Assembly: GCA_013178375.1 (NCBI GenBank)
Contig: JABLXQ010000007.1
Span: forward strand, 1-64,000
DNA: 64,000 bases
Direction of reading: 5' to 3'
Source of the DNA: Gammaproteobacteria bacterium
GTDB taxonomy: Bacteria > Pseudomonadota > Gammaproteobacteria > Pseudomonadales > Ketobacteraceae
Shown here: in pieces, positions 54,884 to 62,878 of the stretch
How positions within the stretch are numbered: position 1 is the first letter of the stretch
Layout of the letters: each line of letters starts with the position of its first letter
Translations under genes and position numbers: made by a program
Notes under the pieces: generated by a model
What the model was told of the DNA's origin: nothing
What the model saw: only the letters and a program-made list of their open reading frames with translations
Databases searched by the model: none

Positions 54884-56008
54884 TCAGGGAATGCCTACCA
54901 GCGAATTTTTCTTTTGTGTCATACCATTGCCCACGGGCGCCACGAAACGATCGGCCAGCTGCATCAGCGTGGCACGGGCCTCGCTCACAATGGCATCCAT
55001 CAGTTCCGCACCGGTGGGCAAATCAGTAATGGCGCCGGCGATCTGGCCGCTGGGCAAAATGCCCTGGTCCGGATGACCCTTCACCATGGCTTCCTGGATC
55101 ATCATAGGCGCGTTGGCGGCCATCAAGGTTTGCGCCAGTGTCATGCCGTTGGACTGCTTCATCTTCCAGCCGTTGACCAGCATGGAAATCAGCGAGCCGC
55201 CGGTGATGCGGGTAAAAGCGAGGCCATTTTTGATGGCGAAGAACAGCATGCCCAGTGACGAGGTCTGTTCCAGCGTCTGCAGATAGACGTTGTTGATCAT
55301 GCGCTGCGGCATGCCGTCGAGTTTGGTGCTGACAATGATCTGCTCCACACCCGTTTTGAGATATTGCTGCTTGGTGGCTGCCGGCACCGGTGATTCCTGC
55401 GTCAGCAGAAAGCGCGTGCCCATGGCGATGCCTTCGGCGCCCAGCGCCAGCGCCGCCACCAGCCCCTTGCCATCCTTGAAACCGCCGGCAGCCACCACCG
55501 GTACTTTCAGCGCGGCCACCACCTGCGGCAACAGAATGTTGGTGGACACCGAGCCGGTATGACCACCACCTTCGCCACCCTGCACCACCACCGCATCGGC
55601 ACCCATTTCCACCGCTTTCTGCGCGTGCTTCAGTGCGCCCACGGTTGGAATGCAGACGATGCCGGCGTCTTTCAATTTTTTGATCATCTCTTTTGCCGGG
55701 GAACGGCTGTAACTCACAGCCTTCACCCGGTGCTTGATGCAGATATCGATAATCTCGCCCGCACCCGGCGTGTACATATGAAAGTTCACGCCGAACGGCT
55801 TGCCGGTTTTCGCCTTGATCTGCAGGATGCCGGCTTCCACTTCCGCCGGTGTCATCACCGCGCCCGCCAGAAAACCAAAACCACCCGCGTTGCAGGTGGC
55901 CGCCACCAGATTGGCATCCGCCACCCAGCCCATCGCCGTCTGAATCACCGGGTATTCACAGCCCAGCAACTCGGTAAGGCGGGTTTTCAACGGTGCGGGT
56001 GTCATCAT
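54884..56008 (-). CDS. ipdC: IpdC-type flavoprotein (nitronate monooxygenase fold)
   Basis: FMN-dependent TIM-barrel protein of 374 residues in the 2-nitropropane dioxygenase superfamily. In the steroid pathway its relative IpdC oxidises a ring C/D CoA ester before ring hydrolysis. Visible are PVIQTAMGWVADANL at the start, GGFGFLAGAVMTP, QGGEGGGHTG and AAGGFKDGKGLVAALALGAEGIAMGTRF. Two adjacent ATGs (56008, 56005) could start it; the upstream frame to 56200 has no coding look. It lies between the SCP2-type thiolase and echA20 genes. Confidence 0.92.
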   Translation of the reverse strand: MMTPAPLKTRLTELLGCEYPVIQTAMGWVADANLVAATCNAGGFGFLAGAVMTPAEVEAGILQIKAKTGKPFGVNFHMYTPGAGEIIDICIKHRVKAVSYSRSPAKEMIKKLKDAGIVCIPTVGALKHAQKAVEMGADAVVVQGGEGGGHTGSVSTNILLPQVVAALKVPVVAAGGFKDGKGLVAALALGAEGIAMGTRFLLTQESPVPAATKQQYLKTGVEQIIVSTKLDGMPQRMINNVYLQTLEQTSSLGMLFFAIKNGLAFTRITGGSLISMLVNGWKMKQSNGMTLAQTLMAANAPMMIQEAMVKGHPDQGILPSGQIAGAITDLPTGAELMDAIVSEARATLMQLADRFVAPVGNGMTQKKNSLVGIP

Positions 56009-56076
56009 CAGGCTCGCTTGTTCTTGTTGTGGTGGAGTTGACTGTATCTCTGGGTTTCGGAATCGGCGTTGCGGAT

Positions 56077-57258
56077 TCAGCGTTTCAGAATCACCGACGA
56101 ACCGTGGCCGAACAGACCCTGATTCGCTGTAATGCCCACTTTGGCATTGGCCACCTGGCGTTCGCCCGCCTGCCCGCGCAATTGCCAGGTCAGCTCGCAC
56201 ACCTGTGCCAGCGCCTGCGCCGGTACTGCTTCACCAAAGCAGGCCAGACCGCCGGACGGATTTACCGGAATGCGGCCGCCAATGGTCGTGGCGCCACTAC
56301 GCACCAGTTGCGCCGCCGTACCGCGTTCGCACAGCTGCAGGTCTTCCATCCAGTCCAGTTCCAGCGCGGTGGACAGGTCATACACTTCCGCCACACTCAC
56401 ATCGTTCGGGCTGATGCCCGCTTCTTCATACGCCTTTTTCGGCAGCGCGGCGCGAAAGCTGTGGGCCTGCACGGCCGCGGCGGAATCGGTGGCGATATCC
56501 GGCATTTCAATGACGGCGGAAGCAAAGGTCGGCGTGACGGTGGAAATTGCCGCGATTTTCACAGCATCGCCACGGCCGATTTTTTTCGCATATTCCAGGC
56601 TGGACACAATCAGCGCCGCACCGCCATCCGACGTGGCGCAGATATCCATCAGCCGCAGCGGATCGGCCACCATGTTCGACGCCGCCACTTCTTCGGCGGA
56701 AAACATCTTGCGGTAGCGGGCGTTGGGATTGGTGAAACCGTGACGCGCGTTTTTCACTTTAACCAGCGCGAAATCGTCCTGGGTGTCGCCGTACATTTCC
56801 ATCCGGCGGCGGGCATACAATGCAAAGTAGGTGGGATTGGTGATGCCGATGCGGAAACGCACCCAGTCCGGATCATCCGGGCGCTCGCCTTTCTGCGGTG
56901 CCAGAAAACCTTTCGGTGTGGTATCGGCGCCGATCACCAGCGCCACATCGCACGCACCCGACAGAATCTTGGTACGCGCCGCGGCCAGTGCCTGTGAACC
57001 GGACGCACAGGCGGCGTAACTGGTATTCACTTCCGCGCCTTGCCAGCCCAGTGCCTGCGCGAAGGTGGCGCCGGCCACATAACCCGGGTAACCACACCGC
57101 ATGGTGGCGGCACCGGACACAAAACCGATATCGGTCCAGTTCACGCCGGCGTCTTTCAGTGCATCGCGGGCGGCTTTCACGCCGTACTGCACGAAGTTCT
57201 TGCCCCACTTGCCCCAGGGATGCATGCCCACGCCGAGAATTGCAATGTCACCGGACAT
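56077..57258 (-). CDS. SCP2-type thiolase / lipid-transfer-like protein
   Basis: Thiolase-like protein of 393 residues of the SCP-x/Ltp type. A Cys lies in the usual place (YAACASGSQAL near residue 90), and RIPVNPSGGLACFGE and GHGSSV near the end are typical of this class. Its start overlaps the DUF35 stop by one base (TGATG), so the two proteins surely form a complex. Steroid Ltp-DUF35 pairs work as aldolases or thiolases on side-chain or ring CoA esters. Which reaction applies here is not clear; the intact Cys favours a thiolase. Confidence 0.87.
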   Translation of the reverse strand: MSGDIAILGVGMHPWGKWGKNFVQYGVKAARDALKDAGVNWTDIGFVSGAATMRCGYPGYVAGATFAQALGWQGAEVNTSYAACASGSQALAAARTKILSGACDVALVIGADTTPKGFLAPQKGERPDDPDWVRFRIGITNPTYFALYARRRMEMYGDTQDDFALVKVKNARHGFTNPNARYRKMFSAEEVAASNMVADPLRLMDICATSDGGAALIVSSLEYAKKIGRGDAVKIAAISTVTPTFASAVIEMPDIATDSAAAVQAHSFRAALPKKAYEEAGISPNDVSVAEVYDLSTALELDWMEDLQLCERGTAAQLVRSGATTIGGRIPVNPSGGLACFGEAVPAQALAQVCELTWQLRGQAGERQVANAKVGITANQGLFGHGSSVILKR

Positions 57259-57707
57259 CAGTTTGCTCCTCCGGTCACAACCGGCTGCCATTTCCACACG
57301 GTTTTCACTGTGGTCTCGTCTTCATTCAGCGTTGCAACCACCAGTTCCATTTCCATGCCGGCTTTCAGGTCCGACACATTGACGCCTTCCACCACCTGGC
57401 CCAGCACGATCATTTTTTCCTTGTCTAGCTCCACCGCGGCGATGGTGTAGGGCACGAACGGCTTGGCCGCAACAAACGGCTCCGGCGGTTCATAGCAGGC
57501 GTTGGTGAACGACCACACCTTGCCGGTGCGGCTCAGCGGTACTTCCTCAAACTTCTCGCTGTCGCAGGCGGGATTTTTGCAGTAGGTGGAGAGGCGCGGA
57601 AAATAATAGGTGCCGCAACCGCAGCAGCGCGTGCCCAGCAGAAAAGCTTTGCCGTCCTGCTCGGTGAACCAGCCTTCCAGCACGGGAACCTGTGGTTTGG
57701 TCGACAT
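57258..57707 (-). CDS. DUF35 OB-fold / zinc-ribbon partner protein
   Basis: Small protein of 149 residues. An N-terminal rubredoxin-like zinc ribbon has CCGCGTYYFP and YCKNPACDS, providing four cysteines. An OB-fold follows (about 60-145). Such DUF35 proteins bind and scaffold SCP2-type thiolases or aldolases, and the overlap with the 56077 gene fixes that as its partner. ATG 57707 begins MSTKPQVPVLEGW. It lies 4 bases after ipdB. Confidence 0.9.
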   Translation of the reverse strand: MSTKPQVPVLEGWFTEQDGKAFLLGTRCCGCGTYYFPRLSTYCKNPACDSEKFEEVPLSRTGKVWSFTNACYEPPEPFVAAKPFVPYTIAAVELDKEKMIVLGQVVEGVNVSDLKAGMEMELVVATLNEDETTVKTVWKWQPVVTGGAN

Positions 57708-57711
57708 TGAT

Positions 57712-58515
57712 TTATCCCCTGTTGCCCGGCGGATTGTCTTTCAGCTGCTTGGCGCGCCAGTTCTGCGGATCAAGCTGCGCGACGATGGCAAGCTGCTCCA
57801 TGGTCGGCGCGGTGGTGACGGGCACATTGGACGGCACATGAATTTCAAAACCCGTGTTTTCCAGCACCTGCTCCACGCTAACGCCCGGATGCACGCTCAG
57901 CAGTTGCAGCATGTGGCGCGGACCCTTCCAGTCCATCACACACAGATCAGTAATCACCAGGCGGATATCGATATCATCCAGCGCGTAGCCTTTCGGCAGC
58001 CGCTGCGGGTTGTAGCCGATGGAGCACACCACATCGCACTCGCCTTCCACAAATACGCGCTTGCTGTGGGCCGGCACGAAAAACGAGTTGGCGTGGCTGA
58101 TGGAATTGCCCGGAAAACCACGCACGCCCAGCATCTGCGATTTGGGTTTGTCGTAGCTGCCACCGAGGGCGGAAATATTGGTCTGGCCGTAACGGTCGAT
58201 CTGCGACGGGCCTACAATTGCGTGCCGCTTGCCGCTCCACACGTTGTCGAAAATGCGCGAAAAGCCCATCCAGCTTTCCTGCTTCTGCCCTTCGTGCGAG
58301 CTGCGGCCGCTGATGGGATTCGGTTCCGAAAGAATGAAGGCTTCGGAATCCGTCATCATCAGATCCGGATTGAACGTTTTCATCGCCAGACTGGCGGCCA
58401 GGCGCGGCAACACGCCGATGCCGGTGGCCAGTACTTCGCCGTCATGACGCAGTGCTTCGGCGCCTGCCACGATCATCAGTTCTGCCAGACTGTACTGGGT
58501 TGCTGCTTGACTCAT
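57712..58515 (-). CDS. ipdB: IpdB, beta subunit of the COCHEA-CoA ring hydrolase
   Basis: Protein of 267 residues in the type I CoA-transferase fold. With IpdA it opens the last carbocycle of the steroid (COCHEA-CoA). The segments TDSEAFILSEPNPISG, GPSQIDRYGQTNISALGG, GVRGFPGNSISHANSFF and VTDLCVMDW are those of IpdB. ATG 58515 begins MSQAATQYSLAEL; the long upstream frame overlaps ipdA and is not used. It follows ipdA by 32 bases, and the pair heads the minus-strand operon. Confidence 0.95.
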   Translation of the reverse strand: MSQAATQYSLAELMIVAGAEALRHDGEVLATGIGVLPRLAASLAMKTFNPDLMMTDSEAFILSEPNPISGRSSHEGQKQESWMGFSRIFDNVWSGKRHAIVGPSQIDRYGQTNISALGGSYDKPKSQMLGVRGFPGNSISHANSFFVPAHSKRVFVEGECDVVCSIGYNPQRLPKGYALDDIDIRLVITDLCVMDWKGPRHMLQLLSVHPGVSVEQVLENTGFEIHVPSNVPVTTAPTMEQLAIVAQLDPQNWRAKQLKDNPPGNRG

Positions 58516-58547
58516 TGATATTTCCCCATTGCTCAGACTGGCACGGA

Positions 58548-59423
58548 TCAGTAAACCGGAAGCGCCAGGGCGCGGATTTTTTCCAGACCGCCCACCGCCA
58601 TCTGGTATTCGGATTCGCTTTTGCCGGCGATGTATTTTTCGAAATAGCGGCTGAAGCCGCCATCCTTCACCGATGCGTTGTATTCGTTGAAATGCGCAGT
58701 GTCGTAACCGTACAGCGGATTGCACGAGGACGGATGGGCGCCACCCGGAGCAGGCACCACCAGCTGGGTCTGCGACCGTTCCCAATGCACATAGCGGGCT
58801 TCATCGCCGGCATGAAAATACGCAGTGGGCACCAGTTCGTCGCAACTCACGATGGTGTTCTTCGCGGCACGGGCAAACCAGTCGTCCATGTACAGATCGG
58901 GGCCCTTGATCTGGCACACACCACGCTCGTCGGCGCGGTCCGCATGAATCAGCGCCACGTCCAGATTGAGCGCAGGCATCGCCACCCATTCTTTGTCGTC
59001 GTAAGGGCTGCCGATGACTTTCAGATCTTTATTAACCTTGATGACATCTGTGCCCAGACCAATCCGGGTGGGGATAAAAGGCACGCCCCAGGCCGCAGCG
59101 CGCAGGCCCAGCAACATCATGCCCTCGTCGATTTCCATCGTTTCGACAGTGCCGTTCTGGCGCGCCTCGCGGAAATAAGGTTCCAGCGGAATGAAATCCA
59201 GCGACACGAACGCGAACACCACTTTCTTCACCTTGCCGGCCGCGCACAGCATGCCCACATCGGCGCCGCCATAGGCCACCACGGTGAGATCTTTCACATC
59301 GGAACGCAGCAGCTCGCGCACCAGCGCCATCGGTTTGCGCCGGGGGCCCCAGCCGCCAATGCCGACGGTCATGCCGCTTTCGATCTGCGCCACCGCTTCC
59401 TGTGCCGTTCGCACTTTATTCAT
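58548..59423 (-). CDS. ipdA: IpdA, alpha subunit of the COCHEA-CoA ring hydrolase
   Basis: Protein of 291 residues (Mtb IpdA is about the same), CoA-transferase fold. Together with IpdB it hydrolyses the final ring of the steroid nucleus. Conserved segments include GMTVGIGGWGPRRKPMALVRELL, VAYGGADVGMLCAAGKVKKV and the central DEGMMLLGLRAAAWGVPF. ATG 59423 gives the usual start MNKVRTAQEAV. It is the first gene of the fourteen-gene minus-strand operon, divergent from fadD3. Confidence 0.95.
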   Translation of the reverse strand: MNKVRTAQEAVAQIESGMTVGIGGWGPRRKPMALVRELLRSDVKDLTVVAYGGADVGMLCAAGKVKKVVFAFVSLDFIPLEPYFREARQNGTVETMEIDEGMMLLGLRAAAWGVPFIPTRIGLGTDVIKVNKDLKVIGSPYDDKEWVAMPALNLDVALIHADRADERGVCQIKGPDLYMDDWFARAAKNTIVSCDELVPTAYFHAGDEARYVHWERSQTQLVVPAPGGAHPSSCNPLYGYDTAHFNEYNASVKDGGFSRYFEKYIAGKSESEYQMAVGGLEKIRALALPVY

Positions 59424-59589
59424 CGGATTCTCTCTGTAGTTCGTATCCTGGGTTCCGCTCTGAGGTTCAGCTCGGTGATTCCGGCCTGTGATTCCAACCA
59501 GGGCCATCGCAGCCGAAACTGTCCAAAAAACAACGGTAATTTCCCAATCTTCCCGGTCATTATGGGGGGTTCAAGCAGGGGGAATAATC

Positions 59590-59605
59590 GTCCAAGTGGA
59601 CTAGG
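59590..59605. promoter_or_regulatory. Operator-like dyad in the ipdA-fadD3 divergent region
   Basis: The 248-base gap between the divergent starts (59423 and 59672) must hold promoters for both operons. GTCC-AAGT-GGAC at 59590-59601 is an imperfect dyad continuing as GGACTAGG (59598-59605). The same GGACTAGG core followed by a nearby CG lies in the inverted repeat at 62238. No clear KstR2 site (CAAG-N2-CTTG) was seen. The gap otherwise holds a G-rich run near 59565. Confidence 0.4.
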
Positions 59606-59671
59606 ACGCCCGCGCCACCGTTCCGCTACCTTTTGCCTGGTCGACAACAAGAAGAAACAGGTGCAGGCTGC

Positions 59672-61273
59672 ATGAAAAACCCGTCCCACGAACGCGCCCA
59701 GGACACTGGCCCCGTCGCCACCATCCCGCAGCTGGTGCAGCGGGCCGCGCGCCTGTTCGGCCCCCAGACGTTTCTGGAAGAGGACGGCACCCGAATCAGC
59801 TTTGGCGATTTCGCGCAGCAGGCCCGCCAGGTGGCTGCCGCCCTGCTGGCCCGGGGCATCCAGACCGGTGATCGCGTGGCGATCTGGGCTCCCAACATCA
59901 GCGAGTGGGTGATTGCCGCCATCGGCGCCCAGTGTGCCGGCGCAGTACTGGTCACCCTGAACACCCGCTACAAGGGCAGCGAGGCGGCCTACATCCTGCG
60001 CCAGAGCCGTGCCCGTCTACTGTTCAGCATCGACCGCTTTCTCAACTGCGATTACCCCGCCATGCTGCAGGGCGAGGCGCTGCCGGATCTGCAGGGCCTC
60101 ATCGTGTTCCGCGCCGCGCCCGACACTGCACACGACCACACCCGCTGGGAAGATTTCCTGGAACAGGCCACCGCCACCGCGCCCGCCCTGGTTCAGCAAC
60201 GCATGGACGCCGTCGCCGGCAGCGACCTGTCCGACATCCTGTTTACGTCCGGTACCACCGGCAACCCCAAAGGCGTGATGACGAGTCACGAGCAGAATCT
60301 TCGCGCCTTTACCTCATTCGCCGACATCCTGGGCCTGTGCAGCGGTGATCGCTATCTGGTGATCAATCCGTTTTTTCACAGCTTCGGCTACAAGGCCGGG
60401 ATTCTGACGTGCCTGATCAAGGGCGTGACACTGCTACCCCACGCCGTGTTCGACGCCAGCGACATCCTTGCGCGAATCGCCCGTGACCGCATCAGCGTGC
60501 TTCCGGGGCCGCCGACCTTATTCCAGTCACTGCTGGCACACCCGGCACTGGACCAGCACGATCTTTCCACGCTGAAACGCGCCACCACCGGCGCCGCCGT
60601 GATTCCGGTGGAAATGATTCACCAGATGAAAAAACGGCTAGGATTTGAAGCCGTGATCACGGCCTACGGTCTCACCGAAAGCTGCGGCCTGGTCACCATG
60701 TGCCGCGCCGGCGACAGCGCCGAGATCATCGCCACCACGTCAGGTCGCGCCATTCCGGACGTGGAACTGCGCTGCGTGGATTCCAACAACAACGAAGTCC
60801 CCCGGGGCGAACCGGGCGAAATTGTTTTTCGCGGTTTCAATGTCATGCAAGGCTATTTTGAAAATGCCGCAGCGTCTGCCGAGGTAGTTGATCGCGACGG
60901 CTGGCTGCATACCGGCGACATCGGCGTGATGGATGCTGAAGGCAACCTGAAAATCACCGACCGCCTTAAAGACATGTTCATCACCGGTGGCTTCAACTGC
61001 TATCCGGCGGAAATCGAAAAAATCATCGCGGGCCACAGCGCCATTGCCATGAATGCCGTGATCGGCATACCGGACGAGCGCATGGGCGAAGTGGCGATGG
61101 CCTTCGTAGTGAAAAAGCCCGGCGCCACGCTGGATGAAGCCGGCCTGATCGCCTGGTGCCGCGACCAGATGGCGAATTTCAAGGTACCGCGCAAGGTGCG
61201 CTTCGTGGATGCGCTGCCGCTGAATGCATCCGGCAAAGTCGTCAAGGCAGACCTGCGCAAACTGGCGCAATAG
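59672..61273 (+). CDS. fadD3: HIP-CoA synthetase, FadD3-like
   Basis: AMP-forming acyl-CoA ligase of 533 residues. Motifs are the P-loop SGTTGNPKGVMTSH near residue 200, YGLTESCG near 332, the adenylation core WLHTGDIG near 410, and the C-terminal Lys in NASGKVVKADLR. In steroid clusters FadD3 activates HIP, the C/D-ring propionate left after A/B-ring removal, and so gates the ipd pathway. Its place next to ipdA and hsaC supports this; sequence alone only gives the ligase class. ATG 59672 is chosen over TTG 59633, as the extra 13 residues have no family match. Confidence 0.88.
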   Translation: MKNPSHERAQDTGPVATIPQLVQRAARLFGPQTFLEEDGTRISFGDFAQQARQVAAALLARGIQTGDRVAIWAPNISEWVIAAIGAQCAGAVLVTLNTRYKGSEAAYILRQSRARLLFSIDRFLNCDYPAMLQGEALPDLQGLIVFRAAPDTAHDHTRWEDFLEQATATAPALVQQRMDAVAGSDLSDILFTSGTTGNPKGVMTSHEQNLRAFTSFADILGLCSGDRYLVINPFFHSFGYKAGILTCLIKGVTLLPHAVFDASDILARIARDRISVLPGPPTLFQSLLAHPALDQHDLSTLKRATTGAAVIPVEMIHQMKKRLGFEAVITAYGLTESCGLVTMCRAGDSAEIIATTSGRAIPDVELRCVDSNNNEVPRGEPGEIVFRGFNVMQGYFENAAASAEVVDRDGWLHTGDIGVMDAEGNLKITDRLKDMFITGGFNCYPAEIEKIIAGHSAIAMNAVIGIPDERMGEVAMAFVVKKPGATLDEAGLIAWCRDQMANFKVPRKVRFVDALPLNASGKVVKADLRKLAQ

Positions 61274-61326
61274 AAAACGATTTATTCCATAGCGGGATAC
61301 ACACTCCAACAAAAAGGAATGTTCAG

Positions 61327-62235
61327 ATGAAAATTCACAGCCTCGGCTACATTGGCGTCAACTGCACCGACCCCGCCCGCTGGTCCGACTACGGCACCAA
61401 AGTGCTGGGCATGGAAGATGTGTCGGCGCAACTGCGCGCCCCCGGCGACAGCAGCGTGTTCCTGAAAATGGACGACCGCCCCTTCCGCATCATCGTCAGC
61501 CAATCCGGCCAGGACAATTTCGGCTTCAGCGGCTGGGAAATTGCCGGCCCCGTTGCCTTTGCCGAAGCAGTACAGACACTGGAAAAACACGGCGTGAACT
61601 TCGAACGTGCCGGTGCCGACGTACTGGCGGCGCGCCGCGTGCAGGAGCTGGTGAGCTTTGCCGATCCGGATGGCAACCGCCACGAAATCTACTGGGGTCC
61701 GGTTTCCGATTTTCGCCAGTTCGCCTCGCCCGTTGGTATCAAGCAGTTCATCACCGGCGACCAGGGCTTTGGCCATGTGGTACTGCCCACGCCGGCGTTC
61801 GACAAATGCCTGCCGTTCTACCGCGACGTGATGGGCTTTGGCCTGTCTGACCTGATGAAAGTGCGCTTCACACCCGACCCCGCCGAACCGGAAAAACGCC
61901 TGTATTTCATGCATTGCAACGAACGTCACCACAGCCTGGCGATTTTCGAATGTCCGATGCCGTCCGGCTGCGTGCACGTGATGGTGGAAGTGGACCGCGT
62001 GGATGAAGTCGGCCGCGCCATGGACCGCATGCGCGCCAACAACGTGAAGCTGATGGGCACCCTGGGCCGCCATGCGAATGATCATATGGTGAGTTTCTAC
62101 ATGGCAACGCCATCGGGCTTTTTCATCGAGTACGGCGCGGAAGGCCGCACCGTTGCCGACTGGTCGCGCTACTCCCCGTTCCAGAGCACGGTGAACAGTT
62201 TCTGGGGACATGATTTCAGCGTGGGACACCAATAA
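61327..62235 (+). CDS. hsaC: Extradiol dioxygenase HsaC
   Basis: Type I extradiol ring-cleavage dioxygenase of 302 residues, non-haem Fe(II). It cleaves the catechol ring of 3,4-DHSA made by HsaAB. Two vicinal-oxygen-chelate domains are present; the metal ligands are His in GFGHVVLPTP near residue 147, His in RHHSLAIF near 216, and Glu in FFIEYGAEG near 267. It is related to 2,3-dihydroxybiphenyl dioxygenases, and the neighbours hsaB and hsaA fix the steroid role. ATG 61327 begins MKIHSLGYIGVN; a moderate AAAGGAATG site precedes it. Confidence 0.93.
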   Translation: MKIHSLGYIGVNCTDPARWSDYGTKVLGMEDVSAQLRAPGDSSVFLKMDDRPFRIIVSQSGQDNFGFSGWEIAGPVAFAEAVQTLEKHGVNFERAGADVLAARRVQELVSFADPDGNRHEIYWGPVSDFRQFASPVGIKQFITGDQGFGHVVLPTPAFDKCLPFYRDVMGFGLSDLMKVRFTPDPAEPEKRLYFMHCNERHHSLAIFECPMPSGCVHVMVEVDRVDEVGRAMDRMRANNVKLMGTLGRHANDHMVSFYMATPSGFFIEYGAEGRTVADWSRYSPFQSTVNSFWGHDFSVGHQ

Positions 62236-62237
62236 CC

Positions 62238-62257
62238 CAAACGGACTAGGCCGTTTG
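62238..62257. promoter_or_regulatory. Perfect inverted repeat between hsaC and hsaB
   Basis: CAAACGG (62238-62244) and CCGTTTG (62251-62257) flank ACTAGG. The repeat starts 2 bases after the hsaC stop and about 70 before hsaB. It may be an operator for an internal promoter or a short hairpin. Its GGACTAGG core also occurs at 59598. Confidence 0.5.
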
Positions 62258-62328
62258 AGGTATGAATTCCCACACTGGCTTTGCGAAGATCACGGTCATG
62301 GAAAGGTAACGAAAAAACGGGTCTCAAC

Positions 62329-62826
62329 ATGACAAAAACACAAATGGATTCAAGGGCATTTCGCACCGCGCTGGGCCAGTTTGCCACCGGCGTCACCGTC
62401 ATCACTGCCCTGGACGCGGCCGGCAACCGGGTGGGCATGACCGCCAACAGTTTCAGCTCGGTATCGCTCGACCCCATGCTGGTGCTGTGGAGCATCGCCC
62501 GCACCTCCAAATCCTATGACGTGTTCATGCAGGCCCCGCACTTCGCCATCCATGTACTGAACGCCGGCCAGAAAGCCCTGTCATCCCAATTCGCCTCCAC
62601 CTGCGACGACCGCTTTCAGGGCATCGAAACCCGCACCGGCGAAGGCGGCATTCCCCTGCTGACCGATTACAGCGCGCTGTTCCAGTGTGCCACCGAAGCG
62701 CGTTACGACGGCGGCGATCACGTCATCATCATCGGCCGCGTACTGGATTTTGACAGCACCACCAAACCACCCCTGATTTTCCACGCAGGCCGTTACGCCG
62801 ATATCGAATTGCCCGTTGCAGTCTGA
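62329..62826 (+). CDS. hsaB: Flavin reductase HsaB
   Basis: Flavin:NADH reductase of 165 residues, the small component of the 3-HSA hydroxylase, supplying reduced flavin to HsaA. The split-barrel fold shows FRTALGQFATGVTVITA, GMTANSFSSVSLDPMLVLWS and HFAIHVLNAGQ. ATG 62329 (MTKTQMDSRAF) is chosen; MDSRAF at 62344 is another possibility. hsaA begins 52 bases after its stop. Confidence 0.93.
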   Translation: MTKTQMDSRAFRTALGQFATGVTVITALDAAGNRVGMTANSFSSVSLDPMLVLWSIARTSKSYDVFMQAPHFAIHVLNAGQKALSSQFASTCDDRFQGIETRTGEGGIPLLTDYSALFQCATEARYDGGDHVIIIGRVLDFDSTTKPPLIFHAGRYADIELPVAV

Positions 62827-62878
62827 CCAGCCATAACAAGAACCGATAACGCACATTACCATCAGCGAGAACATGACC

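Noticed and set aside
51869..55258. 1129-codon open frame on the plus strand
   Set aside because: It lies antisense to the FadE, EchA20 and IpdC genes, which have clear family motifs. Its translation is His/Arg/Gln-rich with no domain; it arises from third-position GC bias.
59424..59671. KstR2-type operator (CAAG-N2-CTTG) between ipdA and fadD3
   Set aside because: No such match was seen; only different dyads are present, reported as weak candidates.
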